In this document: piece by piece, positions 25,209 to 32,996 of the stretch
Layout: every line of letters starts with the position of its first letter
Numbering within the stretch: position 1 is the stretch's first letter
Source of the DNA: Yoonia sp. SS1-5
GTDB taxonomy: Bacteria > Pseudomonadota > Alphaproteobacteria > Rhodobacterales > Rhodobacteraceae
Assembly: GCF_038443705.2 (NCBI RefSeq)
Contig: NZ_CP151767.2
Coordinates: 1,116,001 to 1,180,000 of the forward strand
Length of the DNA stretch: 64,000 bases
Reading direction: 5' to 3'
Program-made: the position numbers and the translations under genes
The notes under the pieces: model-generated
The model's database searches: none
What the model saw: only the letters and a program-made list of their open reading frames with translations
What the model was told of the DNA's origin: nothing

Positions 25209-26762
25209 CTAATGCCGCAACCCCCGCTCCGCATGCGCCTCCTGGCTGTCTAGCTGTCCCTCAACCTCTCGGCGGCTGCTTTCGCTAAGGTCAAGCTCTG
25301 CTGCAAGCTCGCGTCCAGCGTCTTGTAGCTCGCCTCTTCGTTCAGCAATCCGCTCAAGGCCTTCATGGATGCGGCTTGTGAACGAATGAGCAAGGTCACG
25401 CAGTCCTTTAAGCCAGACAGCTCCCTCTCGATCCTGCCGGTCGAGCGTGTCTCCAAGGCGGTCAAGTCTTTCGCGGAGGCCTCGAAGGCCGTCACCAACC
25501 GCTCGACGCAGGCGAGCAAGTCGCGTTCCAAGGCTGTCAGTTGGGTCATCTAATCCTCCTCGATCCGAATGCAGGTCACGTGTCTCTCGCCCATCGTGCA
25601 GGTGCGCAGCCGTGTCTTCGATGGGTCCAGGATCAACCAGGTCCCCTCGGGCCGTTCGATCCGTGTCAGGCCCAGTTCCGTCAGCTCCGAGCGCGCCAGA
25701 TGCACCGTCCAGAAAAAGCTCGCGACCATCATCAAGGCGATCCCCGTCAGCACCATCGCCGCGATCAGCCAAGGCGAGATCGTCAGCCAAAGGCGGACCG
25801 ATCTCAGCCGCGTCTCGAACATGCTCGCTGTCTCGGTCTGAAAGCGGCGCGTATCGCTCGCGATGGTATGCTGCGCGGCGCCCACAATGTTCTTCAAATC
25901 GATCCTGAAGCTCTTGAGCTGGGACGAGATCAAGGCGACGTGTTCCGCCCGGATCGTGTCGAGCTCCGCGTTCAGTTTCTCGCTCAGCCGGGTCGGCTTG
26001 CCAGTCTTCATGGAAAATCTCTCCTTTCAGTCGCCAGCGTTCGCCGGTCACTGGATCGCGGGCGGTGATGTAGGCCTTGCCGGTGCGCGGCAGGTCGAAG
26101 CCTGCGTCGGTGAGCGCCTCCGCCATGGACGCGCGATCCTTGATCAGGCCCATATCGATCTGGTCCTGTATCCAGGCGTGCAGCTCGTCTCGGCCTTGGG
26201 CGCGGGTCGGGGCTTCGACGGTGTCGCGCACCTCCTGAGCGCGCTCCACATCCATCGGATCGGCCCAGCCATGACGCTGGTTCATCATGTCCCGCAGGCT
26301 GTCATAGGCGTCCTGGTATCCGGGCGGCGCGATGTTCAGGCTCTTGCCTGTCGTCAGCTCCAGGCGCGGGATGCAGAAGTGAAGCTCGACCCGGCCTTCG
26401 TGGCGATGGCGGGCCCAGAGCACCTCATATTGCTCAGGGTCCAGCCCCGCGAAGGCCAGACGCTCGAACCCGTCCATGACCTCGGCCTGTTGGTCCTCGG
26501 TCGGGTCGTCGCTGTCGGCAAAGCTGATCACGCCCGCGCGGTAGGTCCATTGGTGGCGGCTGGCGTCGATCAGGGCTTCGGTGCGCTCGGGGTTGCCGCG
26601 CAGGACCTCAGGCAGAGGGTCGCGTGTGACGGTCTTGGCCTGGCCGTCAGCGTCGCGGATCAGGTCACGATTGCCGTCATAGGCCAGCACGCGTTCGGCC
26701 ACGAGGTACCCGACCGGCCCCGCGCCCGCGCCTTTGCCATTGGGGAAGAACTTGATCAGCAC
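25209..26762 (-). CDS. mobA: Relaxase/mobilisation nuclease (MobA-like)
   Basis: A 517-residue mobilisation relaxase. The N-terminal domain holds FFPNGKGAGAGPVGYLV and the three-His metal motif HRHEGRVELHF (residues near 119-129), as in MobA/VirD2-type proteins of mobilisable Rhodobacteraceae plasmids. It nicks at oriT and stays bound to the transferred strand. The C-terminal 250 residues are highly charged and low in complexity because the same DNA encodes two other genes in a second frame. It overlaps mobC by seven bases, and its stop is 22 bp from the IS481 right end. Confidence 0.88.
   Translation of the reverse strand: MLIKFFPNGKGAGAGPVGYLVAERVLAYDGNRDLIRDADGQAKTVTRDPLPEVLRGNPERTEALIDASRHQWTYRAGVISFADSDDPTEDQQAEVMDGFERLAFAGLDPEQYEVLWARHRHEGRVELHFCIPRLELTTGKSLNIAPPGYQDAYDSLRDMMNQRHGWADPMDVERAQEVRDTVEAPTRAQGRDELHAWIQDQIDMGLIKDRASMAEALTDAGFDLPRTGKAYITARDPVTGERWRLKGEIFHEDWQADPAERETERGARHDPGGTRRLDLVPAQELQDRFEEHCGRRAAYHRERYAPLSDRDSEHVRDAAEIGPPLADDLALADRGDGADGDRLDDGRELFLDGASGALGADGTGPDTDRTARGDLVDPGPIEDTAAHLHDGRETRDLHSDRGGLDDPTDSLGTRLARLRRAVGDGLRGLRERLDRLGDTLDRQDREGAVWLKGLRDLAHSFTSRIHEGLERIAERRGELQDAGRELAAELDLSESSRREVEGQLDSQEAHAERGLRH
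25250..25549 (-). CDS. MbeD/MobD-like small mobilisation protein nested in the relaxase gene
   Basis: This 99-residue frame lies wholly inside the relaxase gene in another frame. It starts with ATG directly after the stop of the nested gene before it (TAGATG). The helical start MTQLTALERDLLACVERLV and the following coiled-coil-like stretch resemble MbeD/MobD proteins, which in ColE1 are likewise nested inside the mbeA relaxase. Its presence explains the odd composition of the relaxase tail. Evidence is frame integrity, arrangement and length. Confidence 0.6.
   Translation of the reverse strand: MTQLTALERDLLACVERLVTAFEASAKDLTALETRSTGRIERELSGLKDCVTLLIRSQAASMKALSGLLNEEASYKTLDASLQQSLTLAKAAAERLRDS
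25550..26011 (-). CDS. MobB/MbeB-like membrane protein nested in the relaxase gene
   Basis: A 153-residue frame inside the relaxase gene, in the same frame as the nested gene that follows it. The first 75 residues are helical (MKTGKPTRLSEKLNAELDTI); then comes one strong membrane span (ISPWLIAAMVLTGIALMMVA, about residues 79-98) and a short C-terminal domain with two Cys. RSF1010 MobB and ColE1 MbeB are also overlapping-frame partners of the relaxase, and MobB has a membrane segment that helps couple the relaxosome to the transfer channel. An intact hydrophobic span in an alternative frame is unlikely by chance. Confidence 0.65.
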   Translation of the reverse strand: MKTGKPTRLSEKLNAELDTIRAEHVALISSQLKSFRIDLKNIVGAAQHTIASDTRRFQTETASMFETRLRSVRLWLTISPWLIAAMVLTGIALMMVASFFWTVHLARSELTELGLTRIERPEGTWLILDPSKTRLRTCTMGERHVTCIRIEED

Positions 26763-27229
26763 CGCCGCGCCTCATCAAGGAGCGCGGCGAGCTGGCGTTC
26801 GATCACCACAAGGCGGCGGGCGACTGTCAGCGCGTCGAGGTCGGTGCGTCCGACCTTCATGGCGTGGTTCAGCCAGCGGGCGATCTGGTTGAGGTTGCCG
26901 CCGATGCGCCCGACCGCCAACACAAGCGCCGGATCGACGCGGGGGACGGGCTTGCGGCGGCGGGCTTCGGTGAGGCCAAGCGCCTCGCGTAGCAATGTCG
27001 AGGCAGGCAGGCCAGCGGCCTCGGCCTTCGCGCGCAGATCGGCCTTCTCGGACGCGGTACAGCGGAAGACGAAGGTCTCGGTCAGCGGCTTTTTGGCGGG
27101 GGCTTTGCCCGCGCCGGTGGGGTTCGAATGGGAGGCTTGCCGCCCCTCGCAAGGTCCCGTGTCATCGGCGCAGCCGTATGACATGGGTCGCCTTGCTGTT
27201 TGCTCTTCGGTCGGATCATTGGTGCTCAT
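26756..27229 (-). CDS. mobC: Mobilisation relaxosome protein MobC
   Basis: The 157-residue protein starts at 27229, overlapping the stop of the upstream gene by ATGA; the frame stays open further upstream only inside that gene. The C-terminal half is the MobC domain: RCTASEKADLRAKAEAAGLP (ribbon-helix-helix-like), then GRIGGNLNQIARWLNHAMK, which is the family signature. MobC helps open oriT DNA for the relaxase. The first 45 residues are polar and probably disordered. Confidence 0.88.
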   Translation of the reverse strand: MSTNDPTEEQTARRPMSYGCADDTGPCEGRQASHSNPTGAGKAPAKKPLTETFVFRCTASEKADLRAKAEAAGLPASTLLREALGLTEARRRKPVPRVDPALVLAVGRIGGNLNQIARWLNHAMKVGRTDLDALTVARRLVVIERQLAALLDEARRC

Positions 27230-28080
27230 GATCTGAGGCCCGCCGCCTGGATTTGCGCCTGCGTCACAAGCTCTGCAGCCAAGAGCGCGTCGACTTGGCC
27301 AGGTGTGATGTGGCGGCAAAGAGGATGCTTGTCAGTCACCCAATTCGCCAAGCCTGCCAGCATCTCGGCCTCCTTCGCCTTCGAGGCTTCTCGGCTTTTG
27401 GCGATGTCCTCGACGAAGGTCCCCCATCGCCCGGACTTGAACCAGTTGTCAGAGAAACAGACCTTTGACCGGGTGAAGCCAGCGCTCTGCGTCGCGTAGG
27501 CCTTCACGGCTTCGGTCAGGTCTTTGGTGCTGACGCCTTCGTCCAGCGCCGCCCTGATACGCCCAAGACACTCAGCCTTCCCGCGCATACGGTCGGGTGG
27601 ATAGGCAGACAATACCTTTTTGGCTTCTTCATCCGCCGCCACCACGCGCTCGCGCGTAGGAGGTTTATGGGTGGTTTTAGGATGGTTTGGGGGCCGTGGT
27701 GGCCCCGGTACCCCGGCCACTGTGGCCCCCGTTCCGGGTCCAGTCCGGACGGGGTCCACTGTGGCCCCCGTCTCGATCTCGGGCTCAGCGGTGAGTTCGA
27801 GCGCCTCGATCCGGGTCAGATCGATCCGGTAAACGACCGTGAATCCGTTCTTGCACCCCCGCGCGCCGGTCTCGACCAGGATGCCTTCCTTCAGGAAGTC
27901 CCGGATCGTCCGCTTGACTGTCGTCTCCCCCAGCTCCGTGTGCCGCTGGATCGTCCCCTTCGAACACCAGATGCCCGAGCCATCATCAGACGCCTTGTCG
28001 GCTAGAAACATGATGATCTGCTTGCGCGTCGCACTCCCGAACTTCCGCTCTGCACACGCATTCGCCACACGCCAGCTCAT
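27226..28080 (-). CDS. Helix-turn-helix protein, probable plasmid-type replication or control gene
   Basis: This 284-residue protein has an N-terminal winged-helix domain (KQIIMFLADKASDDGSGIWC, TIQRHTELGETTVKRTIRDF, LVETGARGCKNGF). A Pro/Thr-rich linker of about 40 residues follows, then a second helical domain (CLGRIRAALDEGVSTKDLTE, CFSDNWFKSGRWGTFVEDI). The layout resembles DnaD/RepA-like initiators beside mob genes on small alphaproteobacterial plasmids, but I cannot assign a family with certainty. It heads the mob operon through an ATGA overlap. A truncated second copy is at 21478-21837. Confidence 0.7.
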   Translation of the reverse strand: MSWRVANACAERKFGSATRKQIIMFLADKASDDGSGIWCSKGTIQRHTELGETTVKRTIRDFLKEGILVETGARGCKNGFTVVYRIDLTRIEALELTAEPEIETGATVDPVRTGPGTGATVAGVPGPPRPPNHPKTTHKPPTRERVVAADEEAKKVLSAYPPDRMRGKAECLGRIRAALDEGVSTKDLTEAVKAYATQSAGFTRSKVCFSDNWFKSGRWGTFVEDIAKSREASKAKEAEMLAGLANWVTDKHPLCRHITPGQVDALLAAELVTQAQIQAAGLRS

Positions 28081-28208
28081 CGGATCGCCTCAAAAGCCGC
28101 ACAGACGTGCGAAATTTGTACAGGTTTTGTACGAGATTTCGCTCGTTTTCGGAGAATTCGGCGGAAAACGAAACGGGCGTTTCTGCACGCTTCCGCACAA
28201 CGCCTTGC

Positions 28209-28228
28209 AAATAAGCCATATTTTTCAG
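28209..28228. repeat. 20-bp direct repeat, copy B, next to tRNA-Arg
   Basis: Identical to 21964-21983. It lies in the leader of the helix-turn-helix gene, 7 bp beyond the encoded CCA end of tRNA-Arg. It marks the edge of the duplicated segment and of the accessory block. Confidence 0.75.
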
Positions 28229-28235
28229 GTGGTTT

Positions 28236-28312
28236 TGGCGACCCCGGCAGGATTCGAACCTGCAACCTGCCCCTTAGGAGGGGGCTGCTCTATCCAGTTG
28301 AGCCACGGGGCC
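28236..28312 (-). tRNA. tRNA-Arg (anticodon CCT)
   Basis: The minus strand folds as a full cloverleaf: acceptor GGCCCCG pairs with CGGGGTC (one G-U), anticodon loop with CCT after CCCC, T-loop ggttcgaatcc, discriminator G and encoded CCA at 28236-28238. The tRNA 3' end faces the mobilisable block, the usual side for integration of islands, although no copy of its 3' end is repeated at the left of the block. Confidence 0.95.
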
Positions 28313-28490
28313 TGTCGCCGTTTTATGGGGTATTCCGGACCCGGGCTTCAAGACCCAATAGGCATTAGCCCGAACACCCGATCAGTATTGCTTTCGGTGA
28401 CAGACAAGCATGCCAATGTTGCAGGTTGACGAATACCCGTTGCATGCGGCTCAGCCGGAGGCACGCACACCAGCCAACGCGGCGAAATCG

Positions 28491-29234
28491 CTAAAATCCA
28501 AGTGTGATTTTGCGCGTCACCAACAGGCTGCCGGTGAGTTGATCCTCGGATTGGGTGATCGGGCTGTCGGCTGCAGCGTCGCGTAGCTGGTCGTACCGGA
28601 TTTTGCCCGTCACGCCCCAGGTATCGTTGAAATCATAGGTGGCTTCGGCTTCGATACCCTGGCTCAGGATACCGCCGCCAGCCTCGAACGCGTCCAGACC
28701 GCTTGCACCGCTTTCGGCATCAGTCACGCCAAAATAGGTCTGCGCGTAGTCATCACTGCCCCACAACACGCGTGGTCCCGCGCTCAGGGTGATTTGCGAG
28801 GTCGGGCGGTAGATGACGTCGCCACCCAGTTCGCCCACAAGGGATTCGTGCCCGATCACGCCGTAGCGCAGATTGGCAAACATCTCAAAACCGGGCTGGG
28901 TAAAACGAAGACCACCGCCAAGCTCCAACGACGGGTCGATATCTTCCAGACCGGACAATTCGCTATAGTCATCCGCGCTGCGTTCTTTCACGAAACGCAA
29001 TGATCCGCCAAAACCAAGGCCCGTGCGCTCCCCGCCGACGCTCAGATCACCGAATTGCAAACGCTCCAACTTGAAACTGCCGGCGACGCCCAACGCGTTA
29101 TCTTCGGCGCCGAAATATTCCGGCGATGATTTCGGGCCAACCCCAAGCCGGAATGTCACGCCATCACCACCCTCTTGCGCGGCAAGCGGTGCAGGGGCGG
29201 CAAGGGCCAGCATCAGGCAGAGTTTTCGGACCAT
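28491..29234 (-). CDS. MipA/OmpV family outer membrane protein
   Basis: The 247-residue protein has a Sec signal (cleavage near LAAQEG) and a run of amphipathic strands typical of a beta-barrel, ending with the aromatic terminus KITLGF required for outer-membrane assembly. The start VTFRLGVGPKSSPEYFGAED is the MipA/OmpV signature. These barrels act as scaffolds or small-solute channels. The start at 29234 is chosen because it gives the signal peptide; the longer frame to 29291 does not. Confidence 0.85.
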   Translation of the reverse strand: MVRKLCLMLALAAPAPLAAQEGGDGVTFRLGVGPKSSPEYFGAEDNALGVAGSFKLERLQFGDLSVGGERTGLGFGGSLRFVKERSADDYSELSGLEDIDPSLELGGGLRFTQPGFEMFANLRYGVIGHESLVGELGGDVIYRPTSQITLSAGPRVLWGSDDYAQTYFGVTDAESGASGLDAFEAGGGILSQGIEAEATYDFNDTWGVTGKIRYDQLRDAAADSPITQSEDQLTGSLLVTRKITLGF

Positions 29235-29351
29235 TCCAGATGGCTCCACATTGTTCTGAACCCAACCTACCCCATCCCCGCTTATCCACAAGCCCCTTGG
29301 CGGCAGGTCGCTTTAACGTTACCTGCACCCAAAACGCAGGAAAGGGCCGGA

Positions 29352-30143
29352 ATGCTTTCTTATCAGCATGGATTTCACGCCGGCAATCTGGCCGATGTAC
29401 ACAAGCACAGCCTGCTGGCATGGGCGCTTAACTACATGGTGCAGAAAGATAAACCGCTGAGCTATATCGAGACCCACGCAGGCCGCGGGCTGTACGACTT
29501 GCAAGATACGCAGGCCCAAAAGACCGGCGAGGCCGCCACTGGCATTGATATTGCCGCCGATTGGTTTTCGGGCGATCACCCCTATCGGGCTGTGCTGACG
29601 CGCGTGCGCGATGCAAACGGGCCCAGCGCCTACCCCGGATCGCCGGTTGTCGCCGCCGAGATCCTGCGCCCGATGGACAACATCCATCTGTCGGAGCTGC
29701 ACCCGAAGGAATATGCCGCCCTGCAGGACAATATGCGGCCATATGGCGGTGTCATCCGGCAGCGCGACGGGTGGGAAATGGCCATGTCAACCTGTCCGCC
29801 AGACCCCCGCCGGGGATTGATGCTGATTGATCCATCATTTGAGGTAAAGGCCGATTACGAAACCATCCCCAAGACCATCGCCAAGCTGCACCGGAAATGG
29901 CCCGTGGGGGTGATCATGCTGTGGTATCCGATCCTTACCGACGGGCCGCATCGCCAGATGACCAGCGCGTTGCGCGCCCTTCTTGCGGACGGTTTCAAAC
30001 ACGAGGTCACATTTCCCCCTGCCCGCCCGGGACATCGCATGATTGGGTCCGGTCTGTTTGTCCTCAATCCGCCCTATGGTCTGACAGAAGAGGCCGCATC
30101 TGTTGCCCGGCTCTTTCAAGATCGGATCAAGACGCCTATGTAG
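29352..30143 (+). CDS. rlmJ: 23S rRNA (adenine(2030)-N6)-methyltransferase RlmJ
   Basis: A 263-residue methyltransferase of the RlmJ (DUF519) family. It begins MLSYQHGFHAGNLADVHKHS, the family's N-terminal signature; SAM-binding and catalytic features are THAGRGLYDL and the IDPSFE motif near residue 160. It modifies A2030 of 23S rRNA. The start at 29352 is favoured because the N-terminus matches exactly, with gaaagggccgg upstream. terB follows 6 bp later. Confidence 0.93.
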   Translation: MLSYQHGFHAGNLADVHKHSLLAWALNYMVQKDKPLSYIETHAGRGLYDLQDTQAQKTGEAATGIDIAADWFSGDHPYRAVLTRVRDANGPSAYPGSPVVAAEILRPMDNIHLSELHPKEYAALQDNMRPYGGVIRQRDGWEMAMSTCPPDPRRGLMLIDPSFEVKADYETIPKTIAKLHRKWPVGVIMLWYPILTDGPHRQMTSALRALLADGFKHEVTFPPARPGHRMIGSGLFVLNPPYGLTEEAASVARLFQDRIKTPM

Positions 30144-30149
30144 GCTTTC

Positions 30150-30584
30150 ATGTTTGGAGATCTTCTAAAGCGGCTGACCGCACATGAACCTGTTACGCTG
30201 CCCGACGCGGATGCTCGGCTGGCCCTTGGTGCCCTTCTTGTTCGGATTGCCCGGACCGATGGTGACTACGCAAAAGTCGAGATAGAGCGCATCGACCGTG
30301 CCCTGATGTTGCGCTATGATCTGACGTCATCCGAGGCCGCATCATTGCGTGCCGAATGCGAGGCGCTGGAGGATGAGGCCCCCGACACCGTCCGCTTTAC
30401 CCGTGCCATCAAGGACGCGGTTGAACATGCCGACAGGCTCGCCCTGGTCGAGGCGATGTGGTCGATTGTTATGGCAGATGGCAAACGCGATGATGAGGAA
30501 GACAGCCTGATGCGCATGGTCGTGTCCCTTTTGGGCGTCACCGATCAGGAAAGCCACACAGCCCGGTTGCGTGTCACCGAATGA
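30150..30584 (+). CDS. TerB family protein
   Basis: This 144-residue all-helical protein belongs to the TerB/DjlA-N group: ALGALLVRIARTDGDYAKVE early and EAMWSIVMADGKRDDEEDSL late carry the two acidic metal-binding repeats. TerB-like proteins bind metal and are linked to tellurite or stress response, though isolated copies such as this are mostly of unknown role. It overlaps the next gene by ATGA. Confidence 0.88.
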   Translation: MFGDLLKRLTAHEPVTLPDADARLALGALLVRIARTDGDYAKVEIERIDRALMLRYDLTSSEAASLRAECEALEDEAPDTVRFTRAIKDAVEHADRLALVEAMWSIVMADGKRDDEEDSLMRMVVSLLGVTDQESHTARLRVTE

Positions 30585-31330
30585 TTGCCAGCCTGCCGAT
30601 GTATGCGCGCCCCGTAAACCGGGCCGCGCATGACCTGTTGTGGGAACTGATCCGCGACGGCCTGCGCCGGCATGGCATCGCCGCCCCCGACAGGCTTGAT
30701 CACGACATCAACTATTTCAAAAGCTGGGGCCGCCCCGATCTGGTGCTGGGCCAGATCTGCAACCTGCCCTATCGGGCGGTGTTTCACGACAGTGTCACCC
30801 GTATCGGGGCTGCGGACCACAATCTGCCCGGCTGCCCGCCGGGGTATTACAACAGCGTGATTGTGATGCACCAGGACCGCGAACCAACTGGCGCAACACT
30901 GCTTCGTTTTGCGTGCAATGATCTGTTGTCGCAATCAGGCCATGTGGCGATGCGAGACTGGGCCGCTGAAAACGGGGTCACCCTGAAACCGCCGATCATC
31001 ACGGGCAGCCATCACCAGAGTGTTGCAGCAATTGCAAATGGCACGGCCGATATCGCCAGTATTGATGCCAATACATGGATCATGGAATGTGCTGATGGTA
31101 CCGCCGCAACGCAATGTCGGGAAATCGGCCGCAGCGCCCCCTCGCCCGGCATGACGTTCATCACCCGCAGCGGCGAAGATCCAGCCCCCTATTTCAAAGC
31201 AATTTCCGCCGCGATCCACGCCCTGCCGGGTGAGGCGCGCGTAACGCTCAACCTGCGCGGGATCGTCGCCTTGCCGGATGCTGCATATGGGGCGCCTGTG
31301 CCGGATGATATGCAAACTGCCCCAGCGTAA
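30581..31330 (+). CDS. PhnD/SsuA-like substrate-binding protein without signal peptide
   Basis: The 249-residue protein has the type II periplasmic-binding fold of the phosphonate-binding PhnD family: MIASLPMYARPVNRAAHDLL, VLGQICNLPYR, and ITGSHHQSVAAIANGTADIASIDANTW in two pieces. No signal peptide is seen, so it may act in the cytoplasm or begin earlier. No phosphonate permease or ATPase is adjacent. It is coupled to terB by overlap. The ligand is unknown. Confidence 0.85.
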   Translation: MIASLPMYARPVNRAAHDLLWELIRDGLRRHGIAAPDRLDHDINYFKSWGRPDLVLGQICNLPYRAVFHDSVTRIGAADHNLPGCPPGYYNSVIVMHQDREPTGATLLRFACNDLLSQSGHVAMRDWAAENGVTLKPPIITGSHHQSVAAIANGTADIASIDANTWIMECADGTAATQCREIGRSAPSPGMTFITRSGEDPAPYFKAISAAIHALPGEARVTLNLRGIVALPDAAYGAPVPDDMQTAPA

Positions 31331-31418
31331 CTTGGCCCGGTATAATGGGAGCGCATTGCAAAGGCCCCCGAAATAGGCCCTAATCCTCACCGGGATAAAT
31401 GAACAAAGCTGCCAACAC

Positions 31419-32189
31419 GTGACCGACCCTGCGCCTGTGATCGAAATCCGCGACCTGCATAAGTCTTACGGGGCTTTGGAGGTGTTGAAAGGCGTGGATA
31501 TCGTGGCCCCTGCCGGCCATGTTGTCAGTCTGATTGGATCGTCAGGATCGGGCAAATCAACCCTGTTGCGCTGCGCCAATCTGTTGGAAGACAGCCAGCA
31601 GGGCGATGTGCTGTTCTGCGGCGAGCCGGTCAGCTGGAAAGGCGCGGGGCTAAACAGGCGCCCCGGTGATCATGCGCAAATGATCCGCATCCGCACCAAC
31701 CTGTCGATGGTGTTTCAGCAGTTCAATCTCTGGGCGCATATGACGATTTTGCAAAACGTGATGGAGGCGCCAGTTACCGTGCTGAAACGCGACAGGGCAG
31801 AGGTTGAGGACAAGGCCCGCACCTATCTGGACAAGGTCGGGATCGGGGATAAATGCGGCGCGTATCCCGCGCAGCTGTCCGGCGGCCAGCAACAGCGCGC
31901 GGCCATTGCCCGCGCGCTATGCATGGAACCCAAGGCGCTGCTTTTCGACGAACCGACCAGCGCGCTGGACCCTGAACTGGAACAGGAAGTTGTCAGAGTG
32001 ATCAAGGATTTGGCCGCCGAAGGCCGCACCATGATCATCGTGACCCATGATATGCGGCTGGCCGCAGATGTCAGCGATCATGTTGTCTTTCTACACCAGG
32101 GCAAAATCGCCGAAGAGGGCCCGCCTGACGCCGTTTTCGGACATCCGAAAACCGAACGACTGCGCGGATTTCTATCCGCCACACAATAA
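31419..32189 (+). CDS. Polar amino acid ABC transporter ATP-binding protein
   Basis: A 256-residue ATPase of the HisP/OccP/GlnQ type: Walker A GSSGSGKSTLLRC, Q-loop MVFQQFNLWAHMT, signature LSGGQQQRAAIA, Walker B ALLFDEPTSALD and H-loop VTHDMRLAADV. The binding protein follows 22 bp later; two permease genes lie beyond a reverse-strand oxidase gene. The system probably imports a basic amino acid or polyamine-related compound, given the downstream gamma-glutamylation genes (inference). The start is GTG or close to 31419 after ctgccaacac. Confidence 0.92.
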   Translation: MTDPAPVIEIRDLHKSYGALEVLKGVDIVAPAGHVVSLIGSSGSGKSTLLRCANLLEDSQQGDVLFCGEPVSWKGAGLNRRPGDHAQMIRIRTNLSMVFQQFNLWAHMTILQNVMEAPVTVLKRDRAEVEDKARTYLDKVGIGDKCGAYPAQLSGGQQQRAAIARALCMEPKALLFDEPTSALDPELEQEVVRVIKDLAAEGRTMIIVTHDMRLAADVSDHVVFLHQGKIAEEGPPDAVFGHPKTERLRGFLSATQ

Positions 32190-32211
32190 TCATCAAACGG
32201 GAGAACGACCG

Positions 32212-32934
32212 ATGAAAAACCTGATCCTTTCCACTGCAGCACTTGCGCTGCTGGGCTCCATGGCAATGGCTGACGGCCATGCCGTTGTGCGCCTTGGCAC
32301 CGAAGGCGCCTACCCTCCGTATAACTTCATCAACGATGCGGGCGAAGTTGACGGGTTCGAGCGGCAGGTCGGCGACGAGATTTGCGCACGGGCCGAGCTG
32401 ACCTGCGAGTGGGTGACAAATGAATGGGACAGCATCATTCCCAACCTTGTCTCGGGCAACTACGATGTGATCATCGCCGGCATGTCCATCACCGATGAGC
32501 GTGACGAGGTCATCGACTTTTCCGAAGCCTACACCCAGCCTGACCCATCGGCCTATCTGGCCGCGTCAACCGATGTCGATCTGGCCAATGGCGTGATTGC
32601 CGCGCAGACCGGCACAATTCAGGCTGCATTTGTGGCGGCCTCGGGTGCAACCCTTCTGGAATTTGCCACACCGGATGAAACCGTTGCTGCCGTCAAAGCC
32701 GGTGAGGTTGATGCGGTTCTGGCTGACAAATCCTTCCTTGCGCCCATCGCCGAAGCCGATGGCGAGGTCGTTTTGCTGGAACAGGAAGAACTGATCGGCG
32801 GCGGTGTTGGTCTGGGCGTGCGTGAAAGCGACGGCGAATTGCGCGAAAAGCTGAACGCTGCCATCGTGTCGATGAAAGAAGACGGATCGCTGAACGCCCT
32901 GATCGCCGAATGGGGCGTGGGCGCCCAGTTCTGA
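32212..32934 (+). CDS. Amino acid ABC transporter substrate-binding protein
   Basis: The 240-residue family 3 solute-binding protein has a Sec signal (cleavage after AMADGH region, residue 19-22). Core motifs are RLGTEGAYPPYNFINDAGE, FERQVGDEICARAEL, ISGM-type IAGMSITDERDEVIDFSEAY and the hinge segment IAAQTGTIQAAF. The start at 32212 follows gggagaacgacc; the longer frame upstream is inside the ATPase gene. A terminator lies 24 bp after the stop. Confidence 0.92.
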   Translation: MKNLILSTAALALLGSMAMADGHAVVRLGTEGAYPPYNFINDAGEVDGFERQVGDEICARAELTCEWVTNEWDSIIPNLVSGNYDVIIAGMSITDERDEVIDFSEAYTQPDPSAYLAASTDVDLANGVIAAQTGTIQAAFVAASGATLLEFATPDETVAAVKAGEVDAVLADKSFLAPIAEADGEVVLLEQEELIGGGVGLGVRESDGELREKLNAAIVSMKEDGSLNALIAEWGVGAQF

Positions 32935-32955
32935 ACGGGTCCATATCCGCAAATC

Positions 32956-32984
32956 AAAGGGTCGCCCACGGGGCGGCCCTTTTT
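32956..32984 (+). terminator. Rho-independent terminator after the binding-protein gene
   Basis: Bases 32958-32980 form a 10-bp stem with a 3-base loop and one G-U pair (agggtcgccc with gggcggccct), followed by TTTTT. It separates the ATPase/binding-protein transcript from the convergent oxidase gene ending at 32997. Confidence 0.85.
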
Positions 32985-32996
32985 CATGCCGCGCGA

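Noticed and set aside
25863..27236. 457-residue forward frame across the mobilisation genes
   Set aside because: It is antisense to mobC and relaxase genes whose His motif and MobC signature are clear; its composition is shadow-like.
28209..28312. Island attachment site formed by the tRNA-Arg 3' end
   Set aside because: No duplicated tRNA 3' sequence was found at the left side of the accessory block and no integrase gene is present, so att sites are not claimed.
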